A DNA stretch of 64,000 bases from Streptomyces sp. HUAS MG91. GTDB taxonomy: Bacteria > Actinomycetota > Actinomycetes > Streptomycetales > Streptomycetaceae. Positions 1-8,992 of the stretch are shown piece after piece. The notes beneath the pieces were generated by a model, which saw nothing but the letters and a program-made list of their open reading frames with translations, was not told where the DNA came from and ran no database searches. The stretch is taken from the NCBI RefSeq assembly GCF_040529335.1, contig NZ_CP159534.1, positions 744,001 to 808,000 on the forward strand, in the 5' to 3' direction. A program made the position numbers and the translations under genes. Every line of letters starts with the position of its first letter. Position 1 is the stretch's first letter.

Positions 1-924
1 GTGAGCGTCAAGGTCATCGCCGAGGGCTCGGAGGAGATGGGCACCGGCGGCCTGGAGCGCTACGCCGAGCAGCACCCGGAGCTGCTGACCGCCGACACCA
101 TCGTCATCGGTGACGCGGGCAACTTCCAGTGCGGTCTGCCCACCGCGACGGCGACGCTGCGCGGCATGACCCTGGTGCGGGTGCAGATCGACACGCTCGA
201 AGGCAACCTGCACTCCGGCCAGTTCGGCGGGGCCGCGCCCGACGCGCTGGCCGCGCTGGTGCGCGTACTGGACTCGTTGCGGGCCGAGGACGGCTCGACG
301 ACGGTCGACGGTCTGGACGCGGCCGAGTCGTGGAGCGGTCTGCAGTACGAGGAGGACGCGTTCCGCAAGGACGCCAAGGTGCTCGACGGGGTCGGTCTGA
401 TCGGCGCGGGCACGGTCGCCGACCGGATCTGGGCGCGCCCCGCCGTGACCGTGCTCGGCATCGACTGCCCGCCGGTCGTCGGCGCGACGCCGTCCGTGCA
501 GGCCGGCGCCCGCGCGCTGGTCAGCCTGCGGGTGCCGCCGGGCGTGGACGCCGGTGAGGCGACGAAGCTGCTGATGGCGCACATCGAGGCGCACACGCCG
601 TGGGGCGCCCGTGTGTCGGTCGAGCAGGTCGGCCAGGGCCAGCCGTTCCGGGCGAACACCCAGAGCCCCGCGTACGCGGCGCTGGCGGACGCGATGGCCG
701 AGGCGTACGACGGCCAGGAGATGAGTTACGCGGGTCAGGGCGGCTCGATCCCGCTGTGCAACACGCTCGCCTCGCTCTACCCGGAGGCGGAGATCCTGCT
801 GATCGGCCTGAGCGAGCCGGAGGCGCAGATCCACGCGGTCAACGAGTCGGTGTCGCCCCAGGAGCTGGAGCGGCTCTCGGTGGCGGAGGCGCTGTTCCTG
901 CAGAAGTACGCCGCCGCGAACTGA
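1..924 (+). CDS. M20 family metallopeptidase (dipeptidase), 3' part
   Basis: The 307 visible residues match the C-terminal two thirds of M20 (ArgE/DapE/CPG2-like) zinc dipeptidases, cytosolic enzymes that cleave dipeptides or N-acyl amino acids. Visible marks are the paired glutamates at residues 11-12 (the general base/metal ligand region), the HSG motif of the dimerisation lid domain at about residue 71 followed by FGG, and the metal-ligand His at about 278 in the IHAVNE segment near the C-terminus. Family members are usually 440-470 residues, so roughly 140 N-terminal residues with the HxD metal motif lie before the window. The GTG at base 1 is therefore unlikely to be the true start. The family is seen directly; the substrate is unknown. 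Confidence 0.88.
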   Translation: MSVKVIAEGSEEMGTGGLERYAEQHPELLTADTIVIGDAGNFQCGLPTATATLRGMTLVRVQIDTLEGNLHSGQFGGAAPDALAALVRVLDSLRAEDGSTTVDGLDAAESWSGLQYEEDAFRKDAKVLDGVGLIGAGTVADRIWARPAVTVLGIDCPPVVGATPSVQAGARALVSLRVPPGVDAGEATKLLMAHIEAHTPWGARVSVEQVGQGQPFRANTQSPAYAALADAMAEAYDGQEMSYAGQGGSIPLCNTLASLYPEAEILLIGLSEPEAQIHAVNESVSPQELERLSVAEALFLQKYAAAN

Positions 925-996
925 CGCGGTCCCGGCCCGCTCTGCTGTGGGCCGAGATGTGTGCCGTCCGGTGGGTGGGGCTCGTACGGTCGCCGC

Positions 997-1734
997 ATGA
1001 CGACCTACGACCTCACCGACGCGTTCGACGTCACCCCGCGGCTGCGGCTGCTGCGCTTTCCCGTGGGGCAGGCCTATCTGTGGCGGGACGACGACGGGCT
1101 CACCCTGATCGACGCGGGCGCGCCCGGCGCGGGCCTGCCGATCGCCGACGCCGTACGTGCCTGGGGGCATGCCCCCGAGGACGTGCGGCGCGTCGTGCTC
1201 ACCCACTTCCACGAGGACCACGTGGGCGGCGCCGCCGAGTTCGGCCGGCTCAGCGGCGCCGAGGTGTACGCCCACCGGCTGGACGCGCCGTTCGTCCGGG
1301 GCGAGGCGCAGGGTCCGCCGCCGGTCCACGAGGACTGGGAGCGGCCGCTGCACGCCCAGGCCCTGGCGCAGCTCCCGCCGCCGCTGCCCGAGCCCGATCT
1401 GCCGCCCGAGGTAAGGGAGTTGGCGGACGGCGACACCCTCGACTTCGGCGGCGGGGCGCGGATCGTCGGCGCGCCCGGCCACACGGACGGGTCGATCGCC
1501 GTGCATCTGCCCCGGCACGGCGTGCTGTTCGCCGGTGACGCGATCGCCGCGTCCCCGGTCGACGGGCAGATCGTCCTGGGCGTGTTCAACCTGGACCGCG
1601 CGCGGGCCGTCGCCTCCTTCGCCCGGCTCGCGGCGCTGGAGAGCGAGGTGGCCTGCTTCGGTCACGGTGATCCGGTGACCGAGAACGCCGGGGCCGTGCT
1701 CCGGGCGGCCGCGGCGACGTATCAACCCGCTTGA
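997..1734 (+). CDS. MBL-fold metallo-hydrolase
   Basis: A 245-residue metallo-beta-lactamase-fold protein. The metal-binding HFHEDH signature is at residues 70-75, and the later GHTDGS and FAGD segments supply the remaining His and Asp ligands. Proteins of this type hydrolyse thioesters, lactones or phosphoesters, and the substrate cannot be told here. The start is the ATG at 997. It has no Shine-Dalgarno sequence, but a TACGGT hexamer lies exactly 6 nt upstream, the layout of a leaderless transcript. The gene follows the M20 peptidase by 72 bp and converges on the ABC transporter operon, with only 3 bp between the stop codons. Confidence 0.85.
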   Translation: MTTYDLTDAFDVTPRLRLLRFPVGQAYLWRDDDGLTLIDAGAPGAGLPIADAVRAWGHAPEDVRRVVLTHFHEDHVGGAAEFGRLSGAEVYAHRLDAPFVRGEAQGPPPVHEDWERPLHAQALAQLPPPLPEPDLPPEVRELADGDTLDFGGGARIVGAPGHTDGSIAVHLPRHGVLFAGDAIAASPVDGQIVLGVFNLDRARAVASFARLAALESEVACFGHGDPVTENAGAVLRAAAATYQPA

Positions 1735-1737
1735 CGT

Positions 1738-2766
1738 TCACAGCAGTTCGAGCGGCTGGGCGTAGTGGCAGGCGACGGGGTTGCCACTGCCGCGGTCCGT
1801 CAGTTCGGGGACCTGCTCCACGCACGCCGTCCGCTCCTCGTCCGTGAGCTGCTCGGCGAACTTCGGGCAGCGGGTGCGGAACCGGCAGCCGCTGGGCGGG
1901 CGGATCGGGCTGGGCACGTCGCCCTGCACGATGATCCGGCGGCGGGCCCGTTCCTTGCGCGGGTCGGGCAGCGGGATCGCGGAGATCAGGGCCTGGGTGT
2001 AGGGGTGCGCGGGGCGGGCGAACAGCTCGCGGGTCGGGGCGAGTTCGACGATCCGGCCCAGGTACATGACGGCCACCCGGTGCGCGACGTGCCGCATCAC
2101 GGACAGGTCGTGCGCCACGAACAGGAAGGACAGGCCGAGCTCGGACTGGAGGTCCATCAGGAGGTTGAGGACGCCCGCCTGGATGGAGACGTCGAGCGCG
2201 GAGACCGGTTCGTCGAGGACGACGACCTTGGGGCGGAGGGCCAGCGCCCGTGCGATGCCGATGCGCTGGCGCTGGCCGCCGGAGAACTCGTGGGCGAAGC
2301 GGTTGCCGTGCTCGGGGTTGAGGCCGACGAGGCGCAGCAGCTCACGGACGTCGGCGCGGCCCGCTTCGTCGTAGCGGCCGTGGATGCGCAGGGGTTCGGC
2401 GACGATCTCGTGGACGGAGACGCGCGGGTCGAGCGAGGCGTAGGGGTCCTGGAAGACGATCTGGAGGTCCTCGCGCAGCGGCCGCATGTGACGGCGGCTC
2501 AGCGTGGTGAGTTCCCGGCCGCGGTAGGTGACGCTGCCCGAGGTGGCCCGCTCCAGGTTGAGCAGGGTGCGGGCCGTGGTCGTCTTGCCGGAGCCGGACT
2601 CGCCGACGAGGCCGAGGGTCTCGTCGGCGTGGAGGTCGAAGGAGACGCCGCACACGGCGTGCACCTCGCCGATGGTGCGGCGCACGATGCCCCGCGAGCG
2701 GACCGGGAAGTGCTTGACCAGGTCGCGGACCTGGAGGACCGGCTCGGTCCCGGTGGCCGTCGTCAT
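1738..2766 (-). CDS. Oligopeptide/dipeptide ABC transporter ATP-binding protein (DppF-like)
   Basis: A 342-residue ATPase subunit of a peptide-type ABC importer. It has Walker [10 protein letters not shown], the signature FSGGQRQR and Walker B LDEP followed by SALD. The C-terminal oligopeptide-type extension has the Cys-rich segment CRFRTRCP seen in DppD/DppF/OppD/OppF proteins. The start is the ATG at 2766, which overlaps the stop of the preceding ATPase gene as ATGA, so the two are translationally coupled. It is the last gene of a five-gene operon running from 7710 down to 1738. The transporter class is firm, but peptide as the substrate is inference. Confidence 0.92.
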   Translation of the reverse strand: MTTATGTEPVLQVRDLVKHFPVRSRGIVRRTIGEVHAVCGVSFDLHADETLGLVGESGSGKTTTARTLLNLERATSGSVTYRGRELTTLSRRHMRPLREDLQIVFQDPYASLDPRVSVHEIVAEPLRIHGRYDEAGRADVRELLRLVGLNPEHGNRFAHEFSGGQRQRIGIARALALRPKVVVLDEPVSALDVSIQAGVLNLLMDLQSELGLSFLFVAHDLSVMRHVAHRVAVMYLGRIVELAPTRELFARPAHPYTQALISAIPLPDPRKERARRRIIVQGDVPSPIRPPSGCRFRTRCPKFAEQLTDEERTACVEQVPELTDRGSGNPVACHYAQPLELL

Positions 2767-3917
2767 GCGGGGTCCTTCCGTGGGCCGGCCGGGCGGGCCG
2801 GGCTGTCCTCGGGGGCGTCGCCGCCGGCCAGCCGTGCGAGGGCCTCCGTGTCGGCGCCCGTCACCTCGAACACCTCGTCCGCGGCGGTGTCGACGAGCCG
2901 GTCGGCGAAGTGGCAGGCGCTGCGGTGCCCGGCGTGGGCGGTCGTGCGCAGTGCGGGTTCGTCGCGGTCGCACACGTCCTCGCGCATCGGGCAGCGCGGC
3001 GCGAAGGGGCAGCCCGGTGGCAGGTTCAGCAGGGACGGCGGTGATCCGGTGATCGGGGTGAGCCGTTCCTCCGCGCGGTCCATGCGGGGCAGCGAGCCCA
3101 GCAGGCCGAGGGTGTACGGCATGCGGGGTGTGTAGAAGATGTCCTCCACGGAGCCGGTCTCGACGACGCGTCCGGCGTACATGACGGCGACCCGGTCGGT
3201 GTGCCCGGCGACGACGCCGAGGTCGTGGGTGATCAGGACGAGCGCGGCGCCGGTCTCGTCCCGCGCGGTCTCCAGCGCGTCGAGGATCTGTGCCTGCACG
3301 GTGACGTCGAGGGCCGTGGTGGGTTCGTCGGCGATGATGACGGCCGGGTCGTTGGCCATGCCGATGGCGATCACGACGCGCTGGCGCATCCCGCCGGAGA
3401 GTTCGTGCGGGTAGTCGTCGACGCGCCGGGCGGGGTGCGGGATGCCGACGATGCCGAGCAGGTCGACGGCCCGGTCGCGCGCGGCCTTCCTCGACAGGCC
3501 CGCGTTGTGCCGCAGCAGGCCCTCCTCGATCTGGTGGCCCACCGAGTACACGGGGTTGAGCGAGGTCATGGGGTCCTGGAAGATCATGGCGATGCCGCTG
3601 CCGCGGATGTCGGAGAGCGCCGAGTCGCCGAGGCCGAGCAGTTCGGTGCCCTGGAACCGCACCGAGCCGGCCACTCGCGCGGTCTTCGGCAGCAGGCCCA
3701 TCACGGCGAGCGCGGTCACCGACTTGCCGGATCCGGACTCGCCGACGATGCCCAGCGACTCGCCCCGCTCCAGGCGGTAGCCGACGCCGCGCACGGCCCG
3801 TACGACACCGTCCTCGGTGGGGAACTCCACGCGCAGGTCGTCCACTTCGAGCACGGTGTCCTCGGTGGGCAGCGCGAGCTCGGCCCGCCCGTCGGCGGAC
3901 CTGCCGGACACGGTCAT
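2763..3917 (-). CDS. Oligopeptide/dipeptide ABC transporter ATP-binding protein (DppD-like)
   Basis: A 384-residue ATPase, the partner of the next gene in a heterodimeric nucleotide-binding unit. Walker A is GESGSGKS, the signature is LSGGMRQR, Walker B is IIADEP with TALD, and the C-terminal peptide-transporter domain carries CPFAPRCP. After that comes an acidic tail of about 50 residues that is longer than usual. The ATG at 3917 overlaps the stop of the upstream permease gene as ATGA, and its own stop overlaps the next start the same way. Expression is therefore probably stoichiometric across the operon. Confidence 0.92.
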   Translation of the reverse strand: MTVSGRSADGRAELALPTEDTVLEVDDLRVEFPTEDGVVRAVRGVGYRLERGESLGIVGESGSGKSVTALAVMGLLPKTARVAGSVRFQGTELLGLGDSALSDIRGSGIAMIFQDPMTSLNPVYSVGHQIEEGLLRHNAGLSRKAARDRAVDLLGIVGIPHPARRVDDYPHELSGGMRQRVVIAIGMANDPAVIIADEPTTALDVTVQAQILDALETARDETGAALVLITHDLGVVAGHTDRVAVMYAGRVVETGSVEDIFYTPRMPYTLGLLGSLPRMDRAEERLTPITGSPPSLLNLPPGCPFAPRCPMREDVCDRDEPALRTTAHAGHRSACHFADRLVDTAADEVFEVTGADTEALARLAGGDAPEDSPARPAGPRKDPA

Positions 3918-4837
3918 TGGCGCACCCTCTGCTGTCGGGGGTCGAACGCGTCGCGCAACCCGTCGCCGATGAAGTTGATGGTCAGCGCGATCGCGATGAT
4001 GAACGCGCCGGGGATGTAGAACAGCCAGGGCCGGGTGTCGACGGCCGTCTGCGCCTGGGAGACGAGGAGGCCGAGCGAGGTGTCCGGCGGCTGCACGCCG
4101 AAGCCGAGGAAGGACAGCGCCGTCTCGATGAGGATGCCGGTGGCGACGAGGATCGTGGCGTTGACGATGATCGGCCCGAGCGCGTTGGGCAGCAGATGCC
4201 GGAAGATGATCCGGGTGTCGGAGGCGCCGAGCGCCCGGGCCGCCTCGATGAACTCCTTCTCGCGCAGCGACAGCACGGTGGAGCGCACCACGCGCGAGAC
4301 GTACGCCCAGGTGAGACCGGCGACGACGATGGCGATCCAGTACCAACTACCGCCGCTGCGGGCGGAGATGACCAGGGCGATGGCGAGCAGCGGCAGGGTG
4401 AGGACGAGGTCGGAGATACGCATCATCACCGCGTCGACCACGCCCCGGTAGAACCCGGCGACGGCTCCCCACACCGCGCCGACGAGCGTCGAACCGACCG
4501 CGATCATGATGGCGATCTTCAGCGAGGTCTGGGTGCCGCGCATCACCTGCGCGTACGCGTCGTAGCCGGAGGAGTTGGTGCCGAACGGGTGCTTGGCGGA
4601 CGGGGGTTGGGAGTTGTCGGGGGTGAACTTCTGGTACGAGTAGTGCCACAGGTACGGCCCGATGAACGCCCACAGCACGATCAGCACGAAGATCACCAGG
4701 CTGGCCATCGCCGCCCGGTGCCGCACGAAGCGCCGGAGCACCAGCTGGGTCTGCGTACGCTCCTTGACGGTGAACTCGTCACCGATGTGCGGGAGTTCAC
4801 CGCCCGCCGCGCCCGCCGCCTGAGTGGTGTCAGTCAT
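3914..4837 (-). CDS. Oligopeptide/dipeptide ABC transporter permease (DppC-like)
   Basis: A 307-residue inner-membrane permease of the binding-protein-dependent transport family. It has a cytoplasmic N-terminus, then an N-terminal OppC-type segment, then about six hydrophobic helices. The EAA loop that docks on the ATPase is visible around residues 205-225 (EAARALGASDTRIIFRHLLPN region). The start ATG at 4837 overlaps the end of the preceding permease gene by 8 nt, and the stop overlaps the next ATPase start. Position and sequence mark it as the second of two permease subunits. Confidence 0.92.
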   Translation of the reverse strand: MTDTTQAAGAAGGELPHIGDEFTVKERTQTQLVLRRFVRHRAAMASLVIFVLIVLWAFIGPYLWHYSYQKFTPDNSQPPSAKHPFGTNSSGYDAYAQVMRGTQTSLKIAIMIAVGSTLVGAVWGAVAGFYRGVVDAVMMRISDLVLTLPLLAIALVISARSGGSWYWIAIVVAGLTWAYVSRVVRSTVLSLREKEFIEAARALGASDTRIIFRHLLPNALGPIIVNATILVATGILIETALSFLGFGVQPPDTSLGLLVSQAQTAVDTRPWLFYIPGAFIIAIALTINFIGDGLRDAFDPRQQRVRQ

Positions 4838-5816
4838 AACGGATCCTCGGGTCGAGTACGGCGTACAGCAGATCGGCGATGAGGTTGAAGACGATGACGA
4901 TCACCGCGGAGAGCAGCAGCCACGCCATGGTGCGGTAGACGTCCACCTTGGTGACCGCGTCGACCAGCATCTCGCCCATGCCGTGCCACTGGAAGATGGT
5001 TTCGGTGATGACGACGCCGCCGAGCAGGGAGGCCACGTCGAGGGCGGTGACGGTGGTGAGCGGGATGAGGGCGGTCCGCAGCGCGTGGTGGGTGAGGACC
5101 TTGCGGCGGCGGATGCCCTTCGCGCGGGCGAGCCGCACGTAGTCGGAGTCGAGCACTTCGAGCATCGAGGCGCGGGTGTAGCGGGTCCAGGACGCGAACG
5201 ACACGAGCGCCAGGGTGATGACCGGAAGCACCAAGTGACCGATGCGGTCGCTCAGTTGGTTGCCGAAGGTGTCGACCTCCAGATACGCGGAGCGGTCGCC
5301 GATGGTGCCGAGGAAGGCGGAGCCGGTCTGGTCGTTGAACCAGATGCCGCCCTGCTTGAGGAGGACCGCGAACCAGAAGACGGGCATCGACAGGAAGAGG
5401 AATCCGGCGAGGGTGATGACGTAGTCGGAGGGCGAGTACTGGCGTACCGCGCTGTACACCCCGAACACGACGGCGAGGACGAGCGCGAGCAGCATCGAGG
5501 CGACGACGAGGATCACGGTCACCCGGAAGCGGGTGAACAGGTCGTGCCCGATGTCGAGGTTGGGATCGACGGACGGTCCCCACTGGCCGTGCAGGACGCC
5601 GACGATCCAGTTCCAGTAGCGCACTACGACCGGCTGGTCGGCGTGGATGTGCCGGGCGAAGGAGGCGACGGCGGCCTTGGTCGGGGCCGGGTTGCGGGAG
5701 GTGGCGAAGTTGGCGACGGGATCGCCGGCGTTCACGACGACCAGGAACACGATGAACGTCGAGGCGATCAGGACGGGGATCGAGACGAGGACCCGTCGCA
5801 CCGCGTAGGCGAACAT
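4830..5816 (-). CDS. Oligopeptide/dipeptide ABC transporter permease (DppB-like)
   Basis: A 328-residue permease with the family's characteristic N-terminal first helix (about residues 9-30), a long periplasm-side loop and five more helices. The EAA-type loop contains DYVRLARAKGI. The start is the ATG at 5816, preceded by GAGGAGTCCTGC, a clear ribosome binding site. In-frame codons further upstream would add about 70 residues of non-membrane sequence and are rejected. A stem-loop at 5843-5868 separates this gene from the upstream binding-protein gene, so permease and ATPase levels may be set below that of the binding protein. Confidence 0.92.
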   Translation of the reverse strand: MFAYAVRRVLVSIPVLIASTFIVFLVVVNAGDPVANFATSRNPAPTKAAVASFARHIHADQPVVVRYWNWIVGVLHGQWGPSVDPNLDIGHDLFTRFRVTVILVVASMLLALVLAVVFGVYSAVRQYSPSDYVITLAGFLFLSMPVFWFAVLLKQGGIWFNDQTGSAFLGTIGDRSAYLEVDTFGNQLSDRIGHLVLPVITLALVSFASWTRYTRASMLEVLDSDYVRLARAKGIRRRKVLTHHALRTALIPLTTVTALDVASLLGGVVITETIFQWHGMGEMLVDAVTKVDVYRTMAWLLLSAVIVIVFNLIADLLYAVLDPRIRYD

Positions 5817-5842
5817 GCAGGACTCCTCGAGTGGCGGTGGAC

Positions 5843-5868
5843 GGTCCCGGCGGCGAACCGCCGGGACC
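5843..5868 (-). terminator. Intercistronic stem-loop between binding protein and permease genes
   Basis: A perfect 11-bp stem (GGTCCCGGCGG with CCGCCGGGACC) closes a 4-base loop CGAA. It lies 25 bp past the binding-protein stop and 27 bp before the permease start. In ABC importer operons a hairpin here commonly stabilises the binding-protein mRNA or partially terminates transcription. The hairpin is seen directly; its role is inference. Confidence 0.7.
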
Positions 5869-5892
5869 GAACTGCGGTTGCTTCGTGGAGAG

Positions 5893-7710
5893 TTACTTCC
5901 GCAGTCCCCACTCGGCGACGTTGTACGGCGGGCCGATGATGGTCGCGTTGTTCCGCATGCCGACGAAGCGGTCCTGCACCGCGAAGAACGTCGGTTTCTG
6001 GTACAGCGGAAGCACGTACGCGTCATCCGTCATGATCTTGTCGGCCTGGGTCAGCATCGACATCGCCTTGGCGTTGTCGGTCTGTCCCACCGAGTCGTTC
6101 AGCAGCTTGTCGACCTGCTTGTTGCTGTACCCGCCGTAGTTGCTCGCCTGTCCGGTCGACCAGGTGCCCTGGGCGTTGGACGTCGGCGTCGGGCCCTGCA
6201 CCCAGGCGAAGACGATGATGTCGTACTGGTGCCCGGTGAGCACCGTGCCGAGGTCGGCGGCGCCGATCGGCTTGATCGTCATCTTGATGCCGAGGTCCGA
6301 GAGTGCGGACTGGAGGATCTGGCACTCGCTCTGCCGGATCGCGTTACCGGTGGTGTAGCGGCAGTTGAACGGTCCGACCGCCTTGCCGTCCGGGGTCTTC
6401 AGGCCGGAGCCGACACCGGTGAACCTGGCGTCGGTGAGCAGCTTCTTCGCCTTCGCCAGGTCACCCGAGCCCTGTCCGGTGCCGGTGACGACGTCCTGGT
6501 AGCCGGACTGCCCGGGCATCAGCATGTGGCTGCCGAGCTGCTTCACGTTCTTGTCGAACTGCCCGACCGTCTTGTCGACCATGTCCTTGACGCTGACCGC
6601 CGTGAACATCGCCTGGCGCAGAGCCTTGTACTTGCCGATCACGGGGTTGTGCAGATTGAGGTCGAAGTGCTCCCACTGCAGACCCTCGCCGATCGTGTAC
6701 GAGACGTTCGGGATGTCCTTGATCTGATTGACGAGGTCGACCTGGGGCTGCGGATAGATGCCCTGCACCTCGTTGTTCTTCAGGGCCGTCGGCTCCTGAG
6801 TGGCGTCCGAGATCACCTTGAGGATCAGCCGGTCGAGCGTCGGCTTCGTCTTCCCGTACCACTTGGCGTCCGGCTCGAAGGTGGCGTGGTCGTTGTCCTT
6901 CCACTCCGTCATCCGGTACGGGCCGCCGGTGGCGTACTGGCTGGGCGGCGTCTTCATGAAGTACTGCCAACCCTTGGTGAGCTGAGCGGCCGTCATCTTG
7001 GCGGCGCTGCCGGCGGCGACGCCGGCCGCCTTCTCCGCGACGTGGGCCGGGTAGAGGCCGTAGCCGCCGCCGAAGAAGGACTTCCAGTCGGAGTACGGCT
7101 TGTCCATGACGACGGTGACGGTCTTGCCGCCGTCGGATCCGGTGACCGACTTGATGCGGTCCCAGCCCGAGGTGGACCAGGGCAGACAGCCCTTGGTCTG
7201 GCTGTCGTCGCTCGCGGGCGGCGGCGGGCAGTCCTTGCCGTTCATGGTGCGCCACAGGAAGACGAAGTCGTCGGCGGACATCGGCGTTCCGTCGTTCCAC
7301 CGCGCCTTGGGGTTGATCTTGTAGACGAAGGTCTGGGGGCTCGCGCTCGTCTGCTGCGCGGAGGTGACGAAGTCGGTGTTGAGCTTGAGGCTGAAGTCCG
7401 GCTGCGGCACGAAGACCTGGGGCAGCACGGCGGTCATGGCCTCGCTGTTCTCGAAGGTGTTGCCGTTCGAGTCCTCGATGTTCCAGGCCTGGATGTTCTT
7501 CTCGATGGTGTAGGTGAACGTTCCTCCGGACTTGCGTTCCCCGGAGTTGCACGTATTGGCCTTGCCCTGGGAGCTGCACGAGGTCAGTCCCGCGGACGAG
7601 CTCTTCCCGCTGCCGTTGCCGCCCGATCCGCCGCTGCACGCGGTGAGGACGAGCGTGAGTCCGGCGGCAAGCGTCAGGCCCTTCGCGACGGTCGATGAAG
7701 GCGCACGCAT
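5893..7710 (-). CDS. Extracellular solute-binding protein, family 5 (peptide-type) lipoprotein
   Basis: A 605-residue lipoprotein with a lipobox LTAC at residues 22-25 after a basic and hydrophobic signal peptide, so the mature protein would be anchored to the outer face of the membrane. Family 5 marks are the GGTFTY opening strand, a middle domain with KPYSDW and RLILKVISDAT, and the long C-terminal lobe. It captures the ligand for the downstream permeases. Its ATG follows GGAGGGAC. Being first in the operon fits the usual need for excess binding protein. Peptides or other ligands are possible, and specificity cannot be read from sequence. Confidence 0.92.
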   Translation of the reverse strand: MRAPSSTVAKGLTLAAGLTLVLTACSGGSGGNGSGKSSSAGLTSCSSQGKANTCNSGERKSGGTFTYTIEKNIQAWNIEDSNGNTFENSEAMTAVLPQVFVPQPDFSLKLNTDFVTSAQQTSASPQTFVYKINPKARWNDGTPMSADDFVFLWRTMNGKDCPPPPASDDSQTKGCLPWSTSGWDRIKSVTGSDGGKTVTVVMDKPYSDWKSFFGGGYGLYPAHVAEKAAGVAAGSAAKMTAAQLTKGWQYFMKTPPSQYATGGPYRMTEWKDNDHATFEPDAKWYGKTKPTLDRLILKVISDATQEPTALKNNEVQGIYPQPQVDLVNQIKDIPNVSYTIGEGLQWEHFDLNLHNPVIGKYKALRQAMFTAVSVKDMVDKTVGQFDKNVKQLGSHMLMPGQSGYQDVVTGTGQGSGDLAKAKKLLTDARFTGVGSGLKTPDGKAVGPFNCRYTTGNAIRQSECQILQSALSDLGIKMTIKPIGAADLGTVLTGHQYDIIVFAWVQGPTPTSNAQGTWSTGQASNYGGYSNKQVDKLLNDSVGQTDNAKAMSMLTQADKIMTDDAYVLPLYQKPTFFAVQDRFVGMRNNATIIGPPYNVAEWGLRK

Positions 7711-7720
7711 GTCCCTCCGT

Positions 7721-7732
7721 TCAGCCGGCTGA
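7721..7732. promoter_or_regulatory. 12-bp perfect palindrome in ABC operon leader
   Basis: TCAGCCGGCTGA reads the same on both strands and sits just upstream of the ribosome binding site of the binding-protein gene. It could be an operator or a small leader hairpin. Nothing further identifies a cognate regulator. Confidence 0.35.
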
Positions 7733-7829
7733 CAGTCCGGCTCAGTGAGGCGGCTGCAAACCGCAAGAGGTGAGCTGCGCCTTCACGGTAAGACCGTCGC
7801 GTCCCTTCGTACGCGGTCGTGCCATACCA

Positions 7830-7843
7830 GAACGATGACGTTC
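7830..7843. promoter_or_regulatory. Inverted repeat GAACG-ATGA-CGTTC upstream of ABC operon
   Basis: Two perfect 5-base arms flank a 4-base spacer, and the next bases extend the symmetry (CC before, GG after, each one base out). The site is about 120 bp upstream of the binding-protein start, in a stretch relatively rich in A+T for this window. It is a plausible operator for the transporter operon. The regulator is unknown. Confidence 0.4.
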
Positions 7844-7908
7844 CGGCTTTGTTTTCCCCTTGAGAATCACGGCCGTTGGCAAAGCGGCGCCGTGTGTCGA
7901 GTTACTTG

Positions 7909-8904
7909 TCAGCCGAGTGGAACTCCGGCCTCCAGGTAGTGGGCGGCGCCGCGTTCGCGAGCGCGAAGGGCCCACCGCAGCCGCTCGTACCGCACGGGCG
8001 GCAGCAGGCCCGCCGCCTCCGTCTCGCCGACGAACCGCCAGTCGCGCAGCTCCGGTCCGGGCAGCAGCACATGGGCCGCCACGTCCCTGTCGAGTCTGCC
8101 GCCGTCGAAGAGCAGCCGCAGACCGCCGAAGCCGGGCGGCACGGGCCGCTCCCAGTCGATCACCAACAGCCGTGGCACGTCGATGAGTTGGATGCCCGTC
8201 TCCTCCAGGACCTCCCGCATGCCCGCCCGCGCGGGCGCCTCGCCCGGCTCGACGACGCCGCCGGGGAACTCCCAGCCGGGCTTGTAGGTGGGGTCGACCA
8301 GCAGGACCCGGTCCTGCTGGTCGAAGAGGAGCACGCCCGCGGCGACCGTCTCGGCGGTGGGCTCGGCGGTCTGCACGATGTCGCAGGGGGCCGCCTCGCC
8401 GGTGCGCACGGCGGCGGCGATCGCCACGGCGGTGTCGTACGGGGTCAGCGCGCCGTTGTCGACGAGGTAGGCGTCCGCGGCGAGCCAGCCCGCGAGCGCG
8501 GCGCGGTAGGGCTCGATGTCGGCGGGCGCCTCGCCGCTCGGGTCACGGCTGCGCAGGATCGTTTCACCAGGAGCAAGGACCACATGGCACACAGGGATCC
8601 GCCGGGCGGCGAGCCCGCCGAAGATCTCGTCGCGGTACTCCTGGCGCATGAGCCCCATCGGCACCACGAGGACCCCGCCGAGTTCGGCGAGGAGGGCCGC
8701 CGCCGTGTCGACGACGAGCCGCCGCCAGATCGGCAGGTCCTGGTGGTCGCTGACCTCGGCGAGCCGCTTGGGCGGCAGCAGCCGCTCCAGCTGGGCGTCG
8801 ATCTCCTCGGGGTCGAAGAGCGTGCAGTTGGGGATCAGGTCGAGCAATTGGCGCGCGGCTGTGGTCTTGCCCGCGCGGGACGCCCCGTTGACCCAGACGA
8901 TCAC
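7909..8904 (-). CDS. P-loop kinase-like domain fused to Nudix hydrolase
   Basis: A 331-residue two-domain protein. Residues 1-170 form a P-loop domain with Walker A GASRAGKTT at positions 7-15, like the AAA/small kinase proteins that act on nucleotides or antibiotics. The C-terminal part, from about residue 175, is a Nudix domain with a complete Nudix box near 220-242 (GE, seven residues, REVLEETGI). Nudix enzymes hydrolyse nucleoside diphosphate derivatives. The start is the GTG at 8904 behind AGAGGGGGAACC. The fusion suggests phosphorylation and hydrolysis of related nucleotides by one chain, which is inference. No operon partner is evident. Confidence 0.85.
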   Translation of the reverse strand: MIVWVNGASRAGKTTAARQLLDLIPNCTLFDPEEIDAQLERLLPPKRLAEVSDHQDLPIWRRLVVDTAAALLAELGGVLVVPMGLMRQEYRDEIFGGLAARRIPVCHVVLAPGETILRSRDPSGEAPADIEPYRAALAGWLAADAYLVDNGALTPYDTAVAIAAAVRTGEAAPCDIVQTAEPTAETVAAGVLLFDQQDRVLLVDPTYKPGWEFPGGVVEPGEAPARAGMREVLEETGIQLIDVPRLLVIDWERPVPPGFGGLRLLFDGGRLDRDVAAHVLLPGPELRDWRFVGETEAAGLLPPVRYERLRWALRARERGAAHYLEAGVPLG

Positions 8905-8992
8905 GGTTCCCCCTCTTCCGTCGGCCCCCTGAGGCTTGCCCGCAACACCCCGCCGGGGAAACCCGACGCTGATGGGGAGGTCGAGCGGGCGG

